The translations under genes were made by a program, and so were the position numbers. DNA of 64,000 bases from assembly GCF_000021545.1 (NCBI RefSeq), contig NC_012438.1:496001-560000 (forward strand). The letters run 5' to 3'. Positions 8,770-17,497 of the stretch are shown one piece after another. The stretch comes from Sulfurihydrogenibium azorense Az-Fu1. Lineage in GTDB: Bacteria > Aquificota > Aquificia > Aquificales > Hydrogenothermaceae. The first letter of the stretch is position 1, and each line of letters opens with the position of its first letter. Below the pieces are notes generated by a model. That model was not told where the DNA came from, made no database searches, and worked only from the letters and a program-made list of their open reading frames with translations.

Positions 8770-9168
8770 TTATCTAATTATTATTTCTTTGTTTAAAAGT
8801 TTAAGAATTACTATGATAAGTAAAACTATTATAAGAACACCTATAACTGCACCGATTGCATCACCACCTGCTAAAACTTTATCTGAAGCTTGTGCTAACA
8901 TATGTATCTGCTGATCGCTCATTTTATCTAACTTTTGCTTTACTTCTTCATCTGTTAAACCGTAAGCTTTTAACTTTTCTTTAACAAGCTGATTTTCTAA
9001 AGCTCTTTGAATTTTATCTATATCAGCTTCCCTTTGATTTTGAGTAATAGTATTATTCTGAGACATAACTGAATCTACCATTGCAGCAGGAGCAGGAGCT
9101 ATTGATAACAAAGTCATATAACCTGCCATTGTAAAAGCTATGCTTGCTTTCTTAAACTTGTTTATCAT
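8770..9168 (-). CDS. PA2779-family protein (small exported/membrane protein)
   Basis: 132 residues: a signal peptide ending APAPAAM, a charged helical middle with the family pattern (TQNQREADIDKIQRALENQLVKEKLKAYGLTDEE broken here into its helices), a segment MSDQQIHMLAQASDKVLAGGDA, and a C-terminal hydrophobic helix (about 103-123). The layout signal / helix with LxxxGL / ALSDxQ...GGDALG / TM matches the PA2779 family, which is found beside PA2778 peptidases. The function is unknown; it may be the substrate or membrane partner of the peptidase. It follows pnp by 17 bp. Confidence 0.78.
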   Translation of the reverse strand: MINKFKKASIAFTMAGYMTLLSIAPAPAAMVDSVMSQNNTITQNQREADIDKIQRALENQLVKEKLKAYGLTDEEVKQKLDKMSDQQIHMLAQASDKVLAGGDAIGAVIGVLIIVLLIIVILKLLNKEIIIR

Positions 9169-9185
9169 CCTAACACCCTCTAAAT

Positions 9186-11309
9186 TTACTCTTCCTTAAA
9201 AAGGAATTTATTTTTAGGTTCGACATTTTCAGGTACATCCTTTAATGAAACTTTAATTCTTCCTTGATCGTCTATTTCAGACACTTTAACTTTTAGTACA
9301 TCACCGACTTTTATCTTTTCTTTTGCAGACTTTAATCTCTCACCAGTTATCTGGGATACATGTAGTAAAGATAATCTTCCCGGTAGTAGCTCAACAAAAG
9401 CTCCATAGTCCTCTACCCTTGTAACTTTCCCCATGTAAACTTCGCCTACTTCTACGTCTAAAATAAGTTCGTTTATCATGCTTACAGCTTTCTCTGCTGC
9501 TTCTTTAGAAGTTGCGTATATTTTGACTAATCCTTCTGGATCTAAATCAATTTTAACTTTAGTTTCTTCTATAATTTTCTTAATGTTTTTACCGGCTGGA
9601 CCTATTATGATAGGTATTTTATCAGGTAAAACTCTTAAAGTAGTAACAGTAGGTGCATAAGGAGATACTTCTTTCCTTGGCTCTGGTATAGCTTGGTACA
9701 TAAGGTCTAGTATGTAATTTCTGCCATCTCTTGCTTGCTGTAAAGCTTTTTCAAGGATTTCCTTGGTTAGACCTTTGACTTTTATGTCCATCTGGATAGA
9801 TGTAACACCGTCTCTTGTCCCTGCAACTTTAAAGTCCATATCTCCAAGGTGGTCTTCATCTCCAAGTATGTCAGAAAGTATTACAAATTTGTCTTCAGCT
9901 TTAATTAATCCCATTGCTATACCAGCAACATGTTTCTTCATAGGAACTCCAGCATCAAATAAAGCTAAAGATCCACCACAAACAGTTGCCATAGATGTAG
10001 ATCCGTTAGATTCTAATATATCTGATACAACCCTTATTGCGTATGGGAACTCTTCTTCTGGTGGTATAAGGGGTTCTAAAGCCCTTTCTGCTAAATTTCC
10101 GTGTCCTATCTCTCTTCTTGAAGTTGCCCTTGGAGGTTTAGCTTCACCTGTAGAGAAAGGAGGGAAGTTATAGTGAAGCATAAACCTCTTCATCACTTCT
10201 CCAGCCTCAATACTTTCCTCTATCTGACCTTCAGAAAGAGAACCTAAAGTTACTGTAACAAAAGCTTGAGTTTGCCCTCTGGTAAATATTGCAGATCCGT
10301 GGTTTCGTGGAAATACTCCGACTTTAATCCATATAGGTCTTATTTCTTCTGGCTTTCTTCCATCTATTCTTATACCTTCATTTAATATGTTATCTCTCAT
10401 TACATTACTTACTATATCTTTGTAAATAAAGGATGCTTTTTTTATTTTCTCTTCTGGTATTTCAAGGGTTTTAAAGGCTTCTTCAAATATAGCGTTTATA
10501 GTTTTGTTTCTTTGCTTTTTGTCTGTGATTTTAAAAGCTTCTTTGATTTTTTCGTATGAAAATTCTTTTAACTTATCTTTTAAAATTATTTCTTCTTCAT
10601 CTATAGCAACTTGTATTTTTTCTTTACCACACTTTAATCTTAATTCTTCTTGAAGCTCTATTAACTTTTTTATTTCTTGATGGCCAAACATCATAGCTTC
10701 AAGAATATCTTCTTCAGGAACTTCTTTAGCTCCACCTTCTACCATAACTATTGCATCTTTTGAACCAGCAACAACTATCTCAATATCTGCTTGAGCTTTT
10801 TGTTGGTAAGTTGGGTTTACTATAAACTCTCCGTTTACTCTACAAACTCTAACACCTGCAATAGGGCCTTCAAAAGGTATATCTGATATATGTAAAGCTG
10901 CAGAAGCTCCTACTATTCCTAAAACATCTGGATCGTATTTATCATCTGCTGATAGTGTGTAAGCGGTGATAACTATATCATTGTAAAAACCTTTTGGAAA
11001 TAAAGGTCTGATAGGTCTGTCTATGTTCCTTGCTACCAAAATCTCTCTGTCTGTAGGTTTTCCTTCTCTTTTTACAAAACCGCCGGGGATTTTACCGTAA
11101 GCGTAGTATTTCTCTCTATACTCAACAGTCAATGGAAGAAAATCTATATCAGCTTGCGGTTCTTCAGACATTACTGCAGCCACTAAAACAGCAGTATCCC
11201 CCTGTCTTACTATCACAGCCCCGTTAGCTTGTTTTGCAAAGTATCCTGTTTCAATTATAAAAGGAGCTCCATTAACCTCTGTTTGGACTTTAATTTCTTC
11301 TATCTCCAT
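9186..11309 (-). CDS. pnp: Polynucleotide phosphorylase
   Basis: 3'-5' phosphorolytic exoribonuclease of the RNA degradosome. The 707-residue protein has two RNase PH domains (first with RQGDTAVLVAAV and IDRPIRPLFPKG; second with RIDGRKPEEIRPI, FTRGQTQAF, PPRATSRREIGHGNLAERAL and GSTSMATVCGGSL), the helical linker, a KH domain (IIIGPAGKNIKKIIEET, about 560-615) and an S1 domain (EVYMGKVTRVEDYGAFVELLPG, about 623-693). It lies 14 bp after rpsO in the classic rpsO-pnp order. Confidence 0.97.
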   Translation of the reverse strand: MEIEEIKVQTEVNGAPFIIETGYFAKQANGAVIVRQGDTAVLVAAVMSEEPQADIDFLPLTVEYREKYYAYGKIPGGFVKREGKPTDREILVARNIDRPIRPLFPKGFYNDIVITAYTLSADDKYDPDVLGIVGASAALHISDIPFEGPIAGVRVCRVNGEFIVNPTYQQKAQADIEIVVAGSKDAIVMVEGGAKEVPEEDILEAMMFGHQEIKKLIELQEELRLKCGKEKIQVAIDEEEIILKDKLKEFSYEKIKEAFKITDKKQRNKTINAIFEEAFKTLEIPEEKIKKASFIYKDIVSNVMRDNILNEGIRIDGRKPEEIRPIWIKVGVFPRNHGSAIFTRGQTQAFVTVTLGSLSEGQIEESIEAGEVMKRFMLHYNFPPFSTGEAKPPRATSRREIGHGNLAERALEPLIPPEEEFPYAIRVVSDILESNGSTSMATVCGGSLALFDAGVPMKKHVAGIAMGLIKAEDKFVILSDILGDEDHLGDMDFKVAGTRDGVTSIQMDIKVKGLTKEILEKALQQARDGRNYILDLMYQAIPEPRKEVSPYAPTVTTLRVLPDKIPIIIGPAGKNIKKIIEETKVKIDLDPEGLVKIYATSKEAAEKAVSMINELILDVEVGEVYMGKVTRVEDYGAFVELLPGRLSLLHVSQITGERLKSAKEKIKVGDVLKVKVSEIDDQGRIKVSLKDVPENVEPKNKFLFKEE

Positions 11310-11323
11310 TACAGCTCCCTACA

Positions 11324-11611
11324 TTATTGATTTGTTCCAGCAGATTCTCTTATACCTAACTCCTCTATTATTTTTCTGTATCTTTGTTCATCTGTTCTTT
11401 TTAAATAGTTTAAGAGTTTTTTTCTTTTGTTAACCATCCCGATAAGACCTCTTCTTGAGTGAAGGTCTTTTTTGTTTGCTTTAATGTGTTCTGTAAGGTT
11501 TCTTATTCTCTCTGTAAGTATTGCAATTTGAACTTCCGGTGAACCCGTATCGTTTTCGTGTAAAGCAAACTTTTTAATTAACTCTTGCTTTTTCTCAGCT
11601 GTAATTGACAT
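11324..11611 (-). CDS. rpsO: 30S ribosomal protein S15
   Basis: S15 binds the central domain of 16S rRNA early in 30S assembly. The 95-residue protein has the family signature ([19 protein letters not shown], then [20 protein letters not shown]) and is a few residues longer than the usual 89, with a C-terminal extension ([10 protein letters not shown]). It starts with ATG preceded by AGGAGG. It is first of the rpsO-pnp pair. In E. coli S15 represses its own translation; nothing here proves the same. Confidence 0.97.
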   Translation of the reverse strand: MSITAEKKQELIKKFALHENDTGSPEVQIAILTERIRNLTEHIKANKKDLHSRRGLIGMVNKRKKLLNYLKRTDEQRYRKIIEELGIRESAGTNQ

Positions 11612-11664
11612 CTATACCTCCTAATAAAAGTGTTTGAAATTTTCAATATAATATTATAACATAA

Positions 11665-13404
11665 TCACTTATCAATAAATACGTAATCTCCTTTGTACCA
11701 TCCCCATACAGTTGGGAAGACGTTTTTTAGTTTATTTTTTACGGCTACCATCTCTTCCGGAGCTGCTATGAATATCATAGGTTGTTTTTCTCCAATTATT
11801 TTAAATGCCTGTTTGTAAAGGTTATCTCTTTTTACAGGGTCAAGTTCTATAGATGCTTCTTTAAAGAGTTGGTCTATCTTTGCTTCCCAGTCTGTGGCTG
11901 GTGTTTTTTGCTTTGGGTTCCACATATGCATATGTCCAGAAGATAGCCACACACTCTGTCCAAAGTATGGGTCTATACTTCCTGTAAGACCTATTATTAC
12001 AGCTTCAAAGTCGTAGTTTGCCATCAGTTTTGATACCAAGTTGTTAAAGTCAAGTCCTTGAAAATTTACTTCTACTCCTATTTTTTTTAAATCTTCTTTT
12101 ACAATGTTTCCTATAGATTCTCTCTCTTTATTTCCTGCGTTTGTTATCAGTGTAAAGCTAAGTTTGTGCCCTTCTTTGTCGTATAAAAAGCCGTCTTTAC
12201 CTTCTGTGAACCCTATAGATAAAAGTATCTCTTTTGCTTTTTTTAAGTTGTAAGGATACTTTGGATAGTAGCTTTCATCAAACAACCTTTTTTGAGCTGG
12301 TGTTACAGCTGTGTATATAGGGTAAGCAAGTCCATTGTACACCATATTTACAATACCTACCCTGTCTATAGCGTAAGAGATAGCTTGACGGAATTTTTCG
12401 TTTTGAAACCATTTAAGTTTATACTTAGGTATTGGTGCCTTTGGATTTTGGTTAAACACTATAAATGTTATAGCTGGCGTTGGACCTAAGTTGTAAATAG
12501 TAAAATCTCCTTTTTTGTAGTTTTCTGCTAACTTTGGTAAATCGGAAGGTCTAACACCGTATATATCACTTTCTCCTGATAAAAATTTAACTAAAGAAAC
12601 GTCTGGGTCTTTTATTATCTGGGATTGTATTGAGACTATGTAAGGTAATTGCTGTCCCAATTTATCTTTTTCCCAGTAGTAGGGATTTCTTTCATAGATT
12701 ACATACTGACCTTGAACATACTTTACTAATTTATAAGGACCTGTCCCCACTATCTCTTTAGGGTCTGTGTTTACTGTCCATGTTGAGGGAAATTTTCCTT
12801 CTTTTACTGATTTTTCAAGAATGTGTTTTGGAAGTATTGGTTGACCTACAGCGTTTAAAAATACAGCAAAAGGTTTAGACAATGTAAACTCTACTGTTTT
12901 GTCATCTATTTTTCTTACTTTAAAAGGTTTTCCTTCTACTGTTAAAACGTCCCTTGAAGAAGTTGGTATTGAGTCGTTATAGTATATCTGGTTATATGTA
13001 AATACCACATCATCAGCTGTAACTGGTTTTCCGTCAAACCATTTTACATCTCTTAGATAAAATCTCCAAACAGTCCCAGTATTATCAACTTCCCATCTCT
13101 CTGCTAAATCTCCTTCTGGAAGTAGTGTTTTTTCGTTTACTTTTGTAAGTCCGTTAAACAAAGGTCCTATAACTGCTGTAGAGCTTGTTTCTTGAGCCAT
13201 TACAGGGTTTAGTGTTTTAGGGTCAGATGATAAAGTCCTCTTTAAGACTCCTCCTTCTTTTCCTACGACGGGTTCTAAGTTTGTTATATCTAACTTCTTT
13301 ATTTCAATTGAATTTGATGGCTTTGAAGATATTAGGTAAAATGGTAAGAATCCTATAAGGATAACAAAAAAAGCTAAAAGTAGATATTTAACCTCTTTTA
13401 ACAT
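11665..13404 (-). CDS. Peptide/nickel-type ABC transporter substrate-binding protein (family 5)
   Basis: 579 residues: an N-terminal hydrophobic segment (about 8-25) without a lipobox cysteine, so probably a membrane anchor or signal peptide, followed by a family-5 solute-binding domain (GGVLKRTLSSDPKTLNPV, LAERWEVDNTGTVWRFYLR, WFDGKPVTADDVVFTY, VGTGPYKLVKYV, FRQAISYAIDR, FEAVIIGLTGSIDP). These proteins capture oligopeptides or similar ligands for Dpp/Opp importers. No permease or ATPase gene is adjacent. Its start overlaps the Trm112-like gene by 17 bp. Ligand not predictable. Confidence 0.88.
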   Translation of the reverse strand: MLKEVKYLLLAFFVILIGFLPFYLISSKPSNSIEIKKLDITNLEPVVGKEGGVLKRTLSSDPKTLNPVMAQETSSTAVIGPLFNGLTKVNEKTLLPEGDLAERWEVDNTGTVWRFYLRDVKWFDGKPVTADDVVFTYNQIYYNDSIPTSSRDVLTVEGKPFKVRKIDDKTVEFTLSKPFAVFLNAVGQPILPKHILEKSVKEGKFPSTWTVNTDPKEIVGTGPYKLVKYVQGQYVIYERNPYYWEKDKLGQQLPYIVSIQSQIIKDPDVSLVKFLSGESDIYGVRPSDLPKLAENYKKGDFTIYNLGPTPAITFIVFNQNPKAPIPKYKLKWFQNEKFRQAISYAIDRVGIVNMVYNGLAYPIYTAVTPAQKRLFDESYYPKYPYNLKKAKEILLSIGFTEGKDGFLYDKEGHKLSFTLITNAGNKERESIGNIVKEDLKKIGVEVNFQGLDFNNLVSKLMANYDFEAVIIGLTGSIDPYFGQSVWLSSGHMHMWNPKQKTPATDWEAKIDQLFKEASIELDPVKRDNLYKQAFKIIGEKQPMIFIAAPEEMVAVKNKLKNVFPTVWGWYKGDYVFIDK

Positions 13405-13576
13405 CTTCTTCCTTTAAAGCTTCATCTTCAAGTAAGATTGGTATGTCTTCTTTTATCGGGTAGTAAAGATTACATTTTAAACATTTAAGGTACTGGTTTT
13501 CTTTTATTTCTATAAACTCTAAATCAGACTTACAAACGGGGCAAGCAAGTATAGTTAAAAGGTCTTTGTTTATCAT
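13388..13576 (-). CDS. Trm112-like zinc-binding protein (UPF0434/YcaR family)
   Basis: 62 residues with two CxxC knuckles (CPVC about 12-15, CLKC about 32-35) and the family ending YYPIKEDIPILLEDEA. Trm112-like proteins activate methyltransferases in eukaryotes and archaea; the role of the short bacterial family is not settled. It overlaps yggS by 4 bp (ATGA type) and the following transporter gene by 17 bp, so translation is probably coupled. Confidence 0.88.
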   Translation of the reverse strand: MINKDLLTILACPVCKSDLEFIEIKENQYLKCLKCNLYYPIKEDIPILLEDEALKEEDVKRG

Positions 13577-14256
13577 ATCCTTTCTCCAAAAAGTGCAGTT
13601 CCTATTCTAACTATTGTAGCACCTTCTTCTATTGCAACTTCAAAGTCGTGGGACATTCCCATAGAAAGATGTGGAAGTTTTACATTAAAATCCTTTTCTA
13701 AATCTTCTTTTAACTGTCTTAACTTTCTAAAAAATGGTCTTACATCTTCTGGATTTTCAAAGTAAGGTGGTATTGCCATAAGGCCAAGTATTTTTATATG
13801 TTCTTTTGTTAGAATGTACTCAAAAAGCTTTTTTAAATTTTCTTCTTTTACTCCGTATTTAGACTCTTCTCCAAAGTTTACTTCTATAAGTCCTTCTTGG
13901 ATTTTGTTCATTTTTGAAGCTCTTTTTTCTATCTCGTCAACAAGTTCTTCTCTGTCTATTGAGTGAATCATTTCAAAGTATTTAACTGCATATTTTACTT
14001 TGTTGGTTTGAAGTCCTCCAATGAGATGCCAGTGGATATCTTTATAATCTTTTAAAGCTTCTATTTTTTCTATTCCTTCTTGAACTCTGTTTTCTCCAAA
14101 GTATCTTATACCACAATAGTAAGCCTGTAGTATCTTTTCTACAGGCTGGGTTTTAGAAGCTGCAAGAAGTACAACTTCTTCTCTTTTTCTACCACTTCTT
14201 TGGCAAGCTTTAAGTATTCTCTCTTCTATCTTTTGGCAATTTTCTTTTACACTCAT
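13573..14256 (-). CDS. yggS: YggS/PROSC-family pyridoxal phosphate homeostasis protein
   Basis: A cytosolic PLP-binding TIM-barrel protein related to the N-terminal domain of alanine racemase, with no known catalytic reaction. The PLP lysine is in LLAASKTQP (about residue 35). Other family marks are IRYFGENRVQE, DIHWHLIGGLQTNKVKY, IHSIDRE, HLSMGMSHDFEVAIEEGATIVRIGTALFG. Length (227) is typical. It is 1 bp after the DsrE-like gene and overlaps the Trm112-like gene. Confidence 0.94.
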   Translation of the reverse strand: MSVKENCQKIEERILKACQRSGRKREEVVLLAASKTQPVEKILQAYYCGIRYFGENRVQEGIEKIEALKDYKDIHWHLIGGLQTNKVKYAVKYFEMIHSIDREELVDEIEKRASKMNKIQEGLIEVNFGEESKYGVKEENLKKLFEYILTKEHIKILGLMAIPPYFENPEDVRPFFRKLRQLKEDLEKDFNVKLPHLSMGMSHDFEVAIEEGATIVRIGTALFGERI

Positions 14257-14257
14257 A

Positions 14258-14737
14258 TTAAAAGTTTAACACAATTGACTTTTCTCCTGCATTAACAAAA
14301 CTCAAAAATGTGGCAGCTCCAGCTGGTTTTTCCACTCCTTCAATTAAATCGTCAGTAGTATAACCAAATAAAGTCATAGCAGTTTGGCAAGGGTATAGTT
14401 TTATCTCTAAATCTTTTGCTTGCCTAATAAGGTCAGGCAGTGATGGGACTTTGTGTTTTTCCATCATTGATTTCATCATAGAGGTTGCAAAGTCCATCAT
14501 ACCCGGCATTATAGTAAGTATTTGAGGTACAGGTACAGGCATCGGCATAGCTGGGTTTCCTATAGGTGATACTTTTAGGTTTTTGTGTTTTTCCTTGTGG
14601 ATGGCGTTTAAACCGTAGAAGCTGAAAAACATTCCAACTTCCATTCCCATTGCCGCAGCTGTAGTTCCTATGATGAACGCAGGCATTACCTTATCTAATG
14701 TTCCACTTAAAACGATAATTCCTACCCTTGTAGCCAT
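14258..14737 (-). CDS. DsrE/DsrF/DrsH-like sulfur-carrier protein (DsrE3 type)
   Basis: 159 residues with a DsrE-like fold: VGIIVLSGTLDKVMPAFIIGTTAAAMGMEVGMFFSF is the opening strand-helix unit (quoted in parts: GIIVLSGTLDKV, AAAMGMEVGMFF), and a single conserved cysteine lies in KLYPCQTAMTLFGY (about residue 117). DsrE3 proteins relay sulfane sulfur together with TusA and rhodanese in sulfur oxidisers, which fits the suspected metabolism of this organism. Neither TusA, a rhodanese nor hdr genes are adjacent. The middle is methionine- and proline-rich (NPAMPMPVPVP). It sits between rseP and yggS. Confidence 0.82.
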   Translation of the reverse strand: MATRVGIIVLSGTLDKVMPAFIIGTTAAAMGMEVGMFFSFYGLNAIHKEKHKNLKVSPIGNPAMPMPVPVPQILTIMPGMMDFATSMMKSMMEKHKVPSLPDLIRQAKDLEIKLYPCQTAMTLFGYTTDDLIEGVEKPAGAATFLSFVNAGEKSIVLNF

Positions 14738-14773
14738 TTTTCTACTCCATATATAAAAATATATTTAATATAA

Positions 14774-16093
14774 TTATTGTATGACTCTTAATATATCATT
14801 AAAAATGACGTATATCATTAAAGTTCCAAGGAGTGCAAATCCAAAGTAGGCTAAATACTCTTTGGCTTTATCTGGTAAAGGTCTTCTTATTATTGTTTCT
14901 ATAAGTAAAATAAGTATTAACCCTCCATCTAAAACAGGTATTGGTAAAAGGTTTAAGTATCCAAGTTGTAAAGATATAAAAGCCATAGCAAACAAGAATG
15001 TACTTACCCCTGTCTCTAAAGCTTCTCCTGAAAACTTAGCTATAGATATAGGACCTCCAAGGGTTTTAAAAGATACCTCTCCCGTTATAAGTCCAGCAAC
15101 TACGTTATATATTGCAACTGTCAAATCCTTAGTCTTTTCTAAAGCCTTTCCTACAGCTTCTATAGGAGAGTACTGTATAGTTACAGTTTCAAACTTTGGT
15201 GCTATTCCGATAGTGTATTTTTTAAGTTCTTCGTTGTATTGAGGTTCTAACATAATACTAAATATCTTGTTATCTCTTTTAACAAGTAAATTTACACTCT
15301 GTTTTTCTTTTAAAGATGCCATAAAGTCTGCAAACTCAAACCACGTATTTATAGGTCTTCCGTTAACCCCAACTATAATATCTCCTTCCTTTAGTCCTGC
15401 TTTTGCAGCTGGAGAGTTTTCTAACACTTTACCTACTTTGGCAGGTAAAACAGGAGAGATACCAAAGGATTGTTTTGTCATATCCTCTGGAAGTATGACT
15501 GAGATTTTTTGAATGCTTCCGTTCCTGAGAATCTCTATCTCAACGTTTTTCCCAGCTTTCATACCTATCTCTATTGTAAATTCTTTCCAGTTTTTTACTT
15601 CTTTTCCGTTTACTTTAACGATTTTATCAAAGGGTTGTATTCCTACTTTTTCAGCAATAGAGTTTTTCTCTACATAACCTACAACAACAGGCTGAGAAAG
15701 GTAAGCAGGTTCTTTTACTCCCATTATGTAAACAGCTATAAATAATATTATGGCAAGTACAATGTTAAACAGAGGTCCTGCAAAGGCAATTAACATTTTT
15801 TGCCAGTTTGGTTTGGAGTGAAAAGACCTTGGGTCAGAGAAGGCGGATTTATCTATATTTCCTTGGATAGGTTCTGTCATTGAGTCTTCACCGTACATTT
15901 TTACATATCCACCTAGGGGAATAAGAGCAATTTGGTACTCAGTTTCTTTACCTTTCCATTTAAAGATAGGTGGACCAAAACCTATTGAGAAAGACTCTAC
16001 TTTAACACCAAACAACCTTGCAAATAAAAAGTGTCCAAGCTCATGAATCGTTATCAAAACACCTAACATAATTAAAAATGCCACTAAAGTCAA
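14774..16093 (-). CDS. rseP: RseP-type site-2 zinc metalloprotease
   Basis: An intramembrane protease that cleaves membrane-bound regulators and signal-peptide remnants. The zinc motif HELGH is near residue 18 in the first transmembrane helix, and the third ligand motif is LNLLPIPVLDGG near residue 385. Two tandem PDZ domains lie between (about 120-205 and 205-285; VGIQPFDKIVKVNGK and AGLKEGDIIVGVNGR). The 439 residues and four-helix layout fit RseP. Neither rseA nor rpoE is in the window, so the substrate is unknown. It precedes the DsrE-like gene in a minus-strand run. Confidence 0.93.
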   Translation of the reverse strand: MTLVAFLIMLGVLITIHELGHFLFARLFGVKVESFSIGFGPPIFKWKGKETEYQIALIPLGGYVKMYGEDSMTEPIQGNIDKSAFSDPRSFHSKPNWQKMLIAFAGPLFNIVLAIILFIAVYIMGVKEPAYLSQPVVVGYVEKNSIAEKVGIQPFDKIVKVNGKEVKNWKEFTIEIGMKAGKNVEIEILRNGSIQKISVILPEDMTKQSFGISPVLPAKVGKVLENSPAAKAGLKEGDIIVGVNGRPINTWFEFADFMASLKEKQSVNLLVKRDNKIFSIMLEPQYNEELKKYTIGIAPKFETVTIQYSPIEAVGKALEKTKDLTVAIYNVVAGLITGEVSFKTLGGPISIAKFSGEALETGVSTFLFAMAFISLQLGYLNLLPIPVLDGGLILILLIETIIRRPLPDKAKEYLAYFGFALLGTLMIYVIFNDILRVIQ

Positions 16094-16126
16094 CTTTTCA
16101 AACCTCCTAAAATATTAAAAAATAAA

Positions 16127-17497
16127 TTATAACTGAGTTTTTCCATTGGCAAGGATTAAACATACACTCTCTTGAATTTTGTTTGCAATTTCAGTAGATT
16201 TAAGATTGTTTACTAATATAGAAAATACGTAAACCTCTCCGTTATCTGAAAGGATATATCCAGATAAATTCTTTACTCCTTTAATGTATCCTGTTTTTGC
16301 ATATATCTTACCTTTTACATCCTTAAACCTATGTTTTAATGTTCCGTCTGTTCCTGCTACTGCTAAAGACTGATAAAAGTCAAAAAAGTATGGAGTGTTG
16401 TACATATAAGATAGTATCTTTGCTATGCTTTCAGGAGTAAGTTGATTAAATTTTGAAAGTCCACTACCATCGTAGATTCTTATGTTAGAAACATCTATTC
16501 CAACTTTTTTTAGAGTGTTTATTACAACAGTAGCAGATGTTTCTGTGTCTCCCTTACCTAAAATCTCTTTACCTAATGTTCTAAATATCTGTTCTGCATA
16601 AAAATTATTACTGTCTTTGTTTGCTTTTTTTATAATCTCTTTAAGTGGCTGGGATTTATGAGTGATTATAGTATTTGCATTTGGTGGTGTTTTCCCTAAA
16701 TGGTATTTTCCAGTAATCTTTATACCGCTTTCTTTCATCATTTTATAAAAGGCAGAAGTTGTATGTAATGATGGATTCTTAACAGGAATTGAGACTTCAG
16801 CTTTAGATAGAGGTTTAATATATCCAGTTAAGTATATCTTTCTTCCTTCAGCTTTTACTTTGTAGTCTGAGTATTTTTTAGATATTGCAAGGTTGTTAAC
16901 AATCTCATAGTATTCGTTATCTGGGTACATTTTTACACTTACTCTCTTTTTGTCGGAGATAAGCTCCAATCTTAAACAGTTTTCATTTAAAGACAAAGCA
17001 CTAAATGGAGCTGTGAAACAGTATTCAAAATCTTTTTCAGGCCAGCCGTGTCCTCTTCCTTCCTCTAAAAAGAAAGAGTTGTCTCCAATAATGTCTCCTT
17101 CAATTTTTAAGATACCTATCTGTTTTAAGTAATCTGCAAAACTTTTTAAATCCTCATAACTTAAAGATGGGTCAGCTCCGCCTTTTAGGTATAAATTTCC
17201 TTTTAAAACACCATCTTTTACAAACCCATCTGTTAAAATCTGAGTTTTGAATCTATAGTCTGGGGTTAAATTGATTATAGCTGAAGCTGTAGTTAAGATT
17301 TTCTGGTTAGAAGCTGGGATGAAAGGCTGTTTATCTTTTAAAGCAAATTTAAAACTTTTTGTGGCTAATGACTCTACATAAATTCCTACGTCAACACTTT
17401 GGTCTTTTGTTAAACTTTCAATCTCTTCTCTTAAAGGGTTTGCGTAAGATAGTAAAAAAGTGTATAAAACAGCTAAAATTAAAACTTTTAATCTCAT
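16127..17497 (-). CDS. dacB: D-alanyl-D-alanine carboxypeptidase/endopeptidase (PBP4 family)
   Basis: Class C low-molecular-mass PBP that trims peptidoglycan peptides in the periplasm. It has a signal peptide (about residues 1-19), SNQK as the SxxK serine-lysine motif (about 63), SNN (about 295) and AKTGYIKG as KTG (about 405), with the large insert typical of PBP4 between the first two. Length 456. Its ATG overlaps the stop of the class IV aminotransferase by 4 bp. Confidence 0.93.
   Translation of the reverse strand: MRLKVLILAVLYTFLLSYANPLREEIESLTKDQSVDVGIYVESLATKSFKFALKDKQPFIPASNQKILTTASAIINLTPDYRFKTQILTDGFVKDGVLKGNLYLKGGADPSLSYEDLKSFADYLKQIGILKIEGDIIGDNSFFLEEGRGHGWPEKDFEYCFTAPFSALSLNENCLRLELISDKKRVSVKMYPDNEYYEIVNNLAISKKYSDYKVKAEGRKIYLTGYIKPLSKAEVSIPVKNPSLHTTSAFYKMMKESGIKITGKYHLGKTPPNANTIITHKSQPLKEIIKKANKDSNNFYAEQIFRTLGKEILGKGDTETSATVVINTLKKVGIDVSNIRIYDGSGLSKFNQLTPESIAKILSYMYNTPYFFDFYQSLAVAGTDGTLKHRFKDVKGKIYAKTGYIKGVKNLSGYILSDNGEVYVFSILVNNLKSTEIANKIQESVCLILANGKTQL

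Noticed and set aside
9763..10173. 136-codon plus-strand ORF in pnp
   Set aside because: Antisense frame of the conserved RNase PH domains of pnp, with no independent signal.
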